NCBI GenBank assembly: GCA_022768065.1
Contig: JALELS010000009.1
Span: forward strand, 20,639-84,638
DNA: 64,000 bases
Origin: Ruminococcus sp.
GTDB lineage: Bacteria > Bacillota > Clostridia > Oscillospirales > Acutalibacteraceae
Direction of reading: 5' to 3'
Shown here: positions 63,042 to 64,000 of the stretch, one piece after another
How positions within the stretch are numbered: the first letter of the stretch is position 1
Layout of the letters: each line of letters starts with the position of its first letter
Notes under the pieces: model-generated
Databases searched by the model: none
What the model was told of the DNA's origin: nothing
The model's input: the letters and a program-made list of their open reading frames with translations, nothing else
Made by a program: the position numbers and the translations under genes

Positions 63042-63711
63042 AAAATGGCTTTCATATATTTTCCCGTGCATTTTGGTGCCTGCGGCGGTTTTGCTCGGCG
63101 CCATAGTGTTTAAAGATAAACAGTATGCATGGATTTCTCTTTGTGTTGCCGTGCTGTCGTGCGTGCCGTTTTTTCTCGCTTTTGAAAAGGGGAGAAGCGG
63201 TACAAAGGAAATGATTTTAATAGCTGTTATGGTTGCGTTGTCGGCAGTAGGCAGACTTATTTTTGCGTGGGCGCCCAGCGTAAAGCCGGTGACGGCGCTC
63301 GTTATAATAACCGCAATGTATTTCGGCCCGCAGGCAGGCTTTATGACGGGAGCGCTGACTGCCGTAATATCAAATTTCTATTTCGGACAGGGTCCATGGA
63401 CGCCGTTTCAGATGTTTTCGTGGGGCATAGTCGGGCTTATAGCCGGAGTTTTCGCTCCGCAGCTTAAAAAGAGTCTTGTGTTCAGAATAATTTACAGCGC
63501 CGTTTCGGGCGTGCTGTATTCTTTCCTTATGGATATTTATACAACCCTTTGGTATGACGGCACGTTTAATCTGACGCGGTATATTGCCGCTGTTACGTCG
63601 GCTGTGCCCGTTACGCTTACTTATGTGGTTTCCAATGTCGCATTTATAATAGTGCTTGCAAAGCCGATAGGCTCGGTTCTCGACCGAATTAAGACGAAAT
63701 ACGGAATGTAA
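63034..63711 (+). CDS. ECF transporter substrate-binding (S) component, CbrT-like cobalamin type
   Basis: A 225-aa membrane protein with about six spans. The middle segment (about 66-127) includes ALSAVGRLIFAWAPSVKPVT, then GFMTGALTAVISNFYFGQGP and WTPFQM, which matches what I recall of CbrT-type S components that import cobalamin and cobinamide. Placement last in a B12-riboswitch operon agrees. It provides substrate specificity to the T and A-A' subunits upstream. Confidence 0.9.
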   Translation: MVKKWLSYIFPCILVPAAVLLGAIVFKDKQYAWISLCVAVLSCVPFFLAFEKGRSGTKEMILIAVMVALSAVGRLIFAWAPSVKPVTALVIITAMYFGPQAGFMTGALTAVISNFYFGQGPWTPFQMFSWGIVGLIAGVFAPQLKKSLVFRIIYSAVSGVLYSFLMDIYTTLWYDGTFNLTRYIAAVTSAVPVTLTYVVSNVAFIIVLAKPIGSVLDRIKTKYGM

Positions 63712-63893
63712 TAAAATGTGTTCGGTTTAAATCATCTTTGCTTTGCCGTGCCAAATAAGATATTTTTATCGGTAATGCCGCCGTAATCGACGATTTTGCG
63801 GCAAGTATAGACGGATTTTACCCTGTAAACCCGTTTTGCATAGGGCGCGAACCCTTATTGATTGCAATAAATTAAAATATTTAAATAAATCAT

Positions 63894-63922
63894 TTGACAA
63901 AGGTATGTACGTTTGGTAAAAT
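63894..63922 (+). promoter_or_regulatory. Promoter of tRNA-Ser
   Basis: Consensus -35 TTGACA (63894-63899) and -10 TAAAAT (63917-63922) with a 17-base spacer. Confidence 0.8.
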
Positions 63923-63959
63923 ATATAAGCTCTTTGTTGAGCTTAATAAAACAGAATAC

Positions 63960-64000
63960 GGAGAGTTATCGAAGTGGTCATAACGGGCCTGACTCGAAAT
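63960..64000 (+). tRNA. tRNA-Ser (anticodon CGA), 5' part, cut by the window edge
   Basis: GGAGAGTTATCGAAGTGGTC is the typical 5' half of tRNA-Ser, and the anticodon loop reads CTCGAAA (anticodon CGA). The variable arm and 3' end lie beyond the window. Confidence 0.88.

Overview
The window looks like the chromosome of a spore-forming, gut-type member of the Clostridia (Firmicutes), probably near Oscillospirales/Ruminococcaceae. This is inferred from a GerA/GerB/GerC germinant-receptor operon, the order SRP RNA-dnaX-ybaB-recR, sortase-type surface proteins, an ECF vitamin transporter, an L-fucose catabolic operon, strong AGGAGG-type ribosome binding sites and frequent TTG/GTG starts. I see no plasmid or phage module.

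Layout. 0-4.2 kb: ger operon and an MGMT-like gene. 4.2-9.7 kb: AraC regulator divergent from fucI-kinase-fucU-fucA. 9.7-18.6 kb: TetR regulator, a large wall-anchored protein, a patatin, a lipoprotein, and a MacA/MacB-like pair without an ATPase. 19-24.4 kb: housekeeping block (NfeD-SPFH, SRP RNA, dnaX, ybaB, recR, smpB, tmRNA). 24.4-27.4 kb: AT-rich accessory stretch with a hexanucleotide repeat tract and unrecognised membrane or secreted proteins. 27.5-34.8 kb (minus strand): MATE exporter behind an attenuator, DUF368 (PopT-like), a stand-alone E2-type acyltransferase, PAP2, a PF06541 membrane protein, and a two-component system whose response regulator carries a premature stop. 34.9-46.8 kb: M42 peptidase, HD-domain dNTPase-like protein, OPA-type transporter with a phosphodiesterase-like protein, an operon of HypA, a 952-aa Fe-S flavoprotein and a polyunsaturated fatty-acid isomerase homologue, and a GH20 hexosaminidase. 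47-51.8 kb: an AT-rich island of small zinc-ribbon, lipoprotein and hypothetical genes, ending in what appears to be an invertible promoter next to a tyrosine recombinase. 52-63.7 kb: a cobalamin-riboswitch operon. A partial tRNA-Ser lies at the right edge.

The most interesting systems are these. (1) The cobalamin operon at 52.1-63.7 kb: a riboswitch with a terminator controls surface proteins built from the two domain types of vertebrate intrinsic factor/transcobalamin (an alpha/alpha-barrel and a DUF4430 beta domain, here on separate adjacent genes), followed by a complete ECF transporter (T, fused A-A', CbrT-like S). Together they look like a surface B12 capture-and-import machine. (2) An approximately 250-bp inverton at 50.60-50.88 kb with a good promoter between inverted palindromic sites beside a complete tyrosine recombinase, now pointing away from the zinc-ribbon genes. 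(3) A fatty-acid-isomerase, Fe-S flavoprotein and HypA operon. (4) A two-component system whose regulator lacks the end of its DNA-binding domain, with a matching direct-repeat operator upstream of both the kinase and the E2-like/DUF368 genes.

Functional calls come from reading motifs and family resemblance from memory; no database search was run. Promoters are -35/-10 matches with 16-18-nt spacers unless noted.
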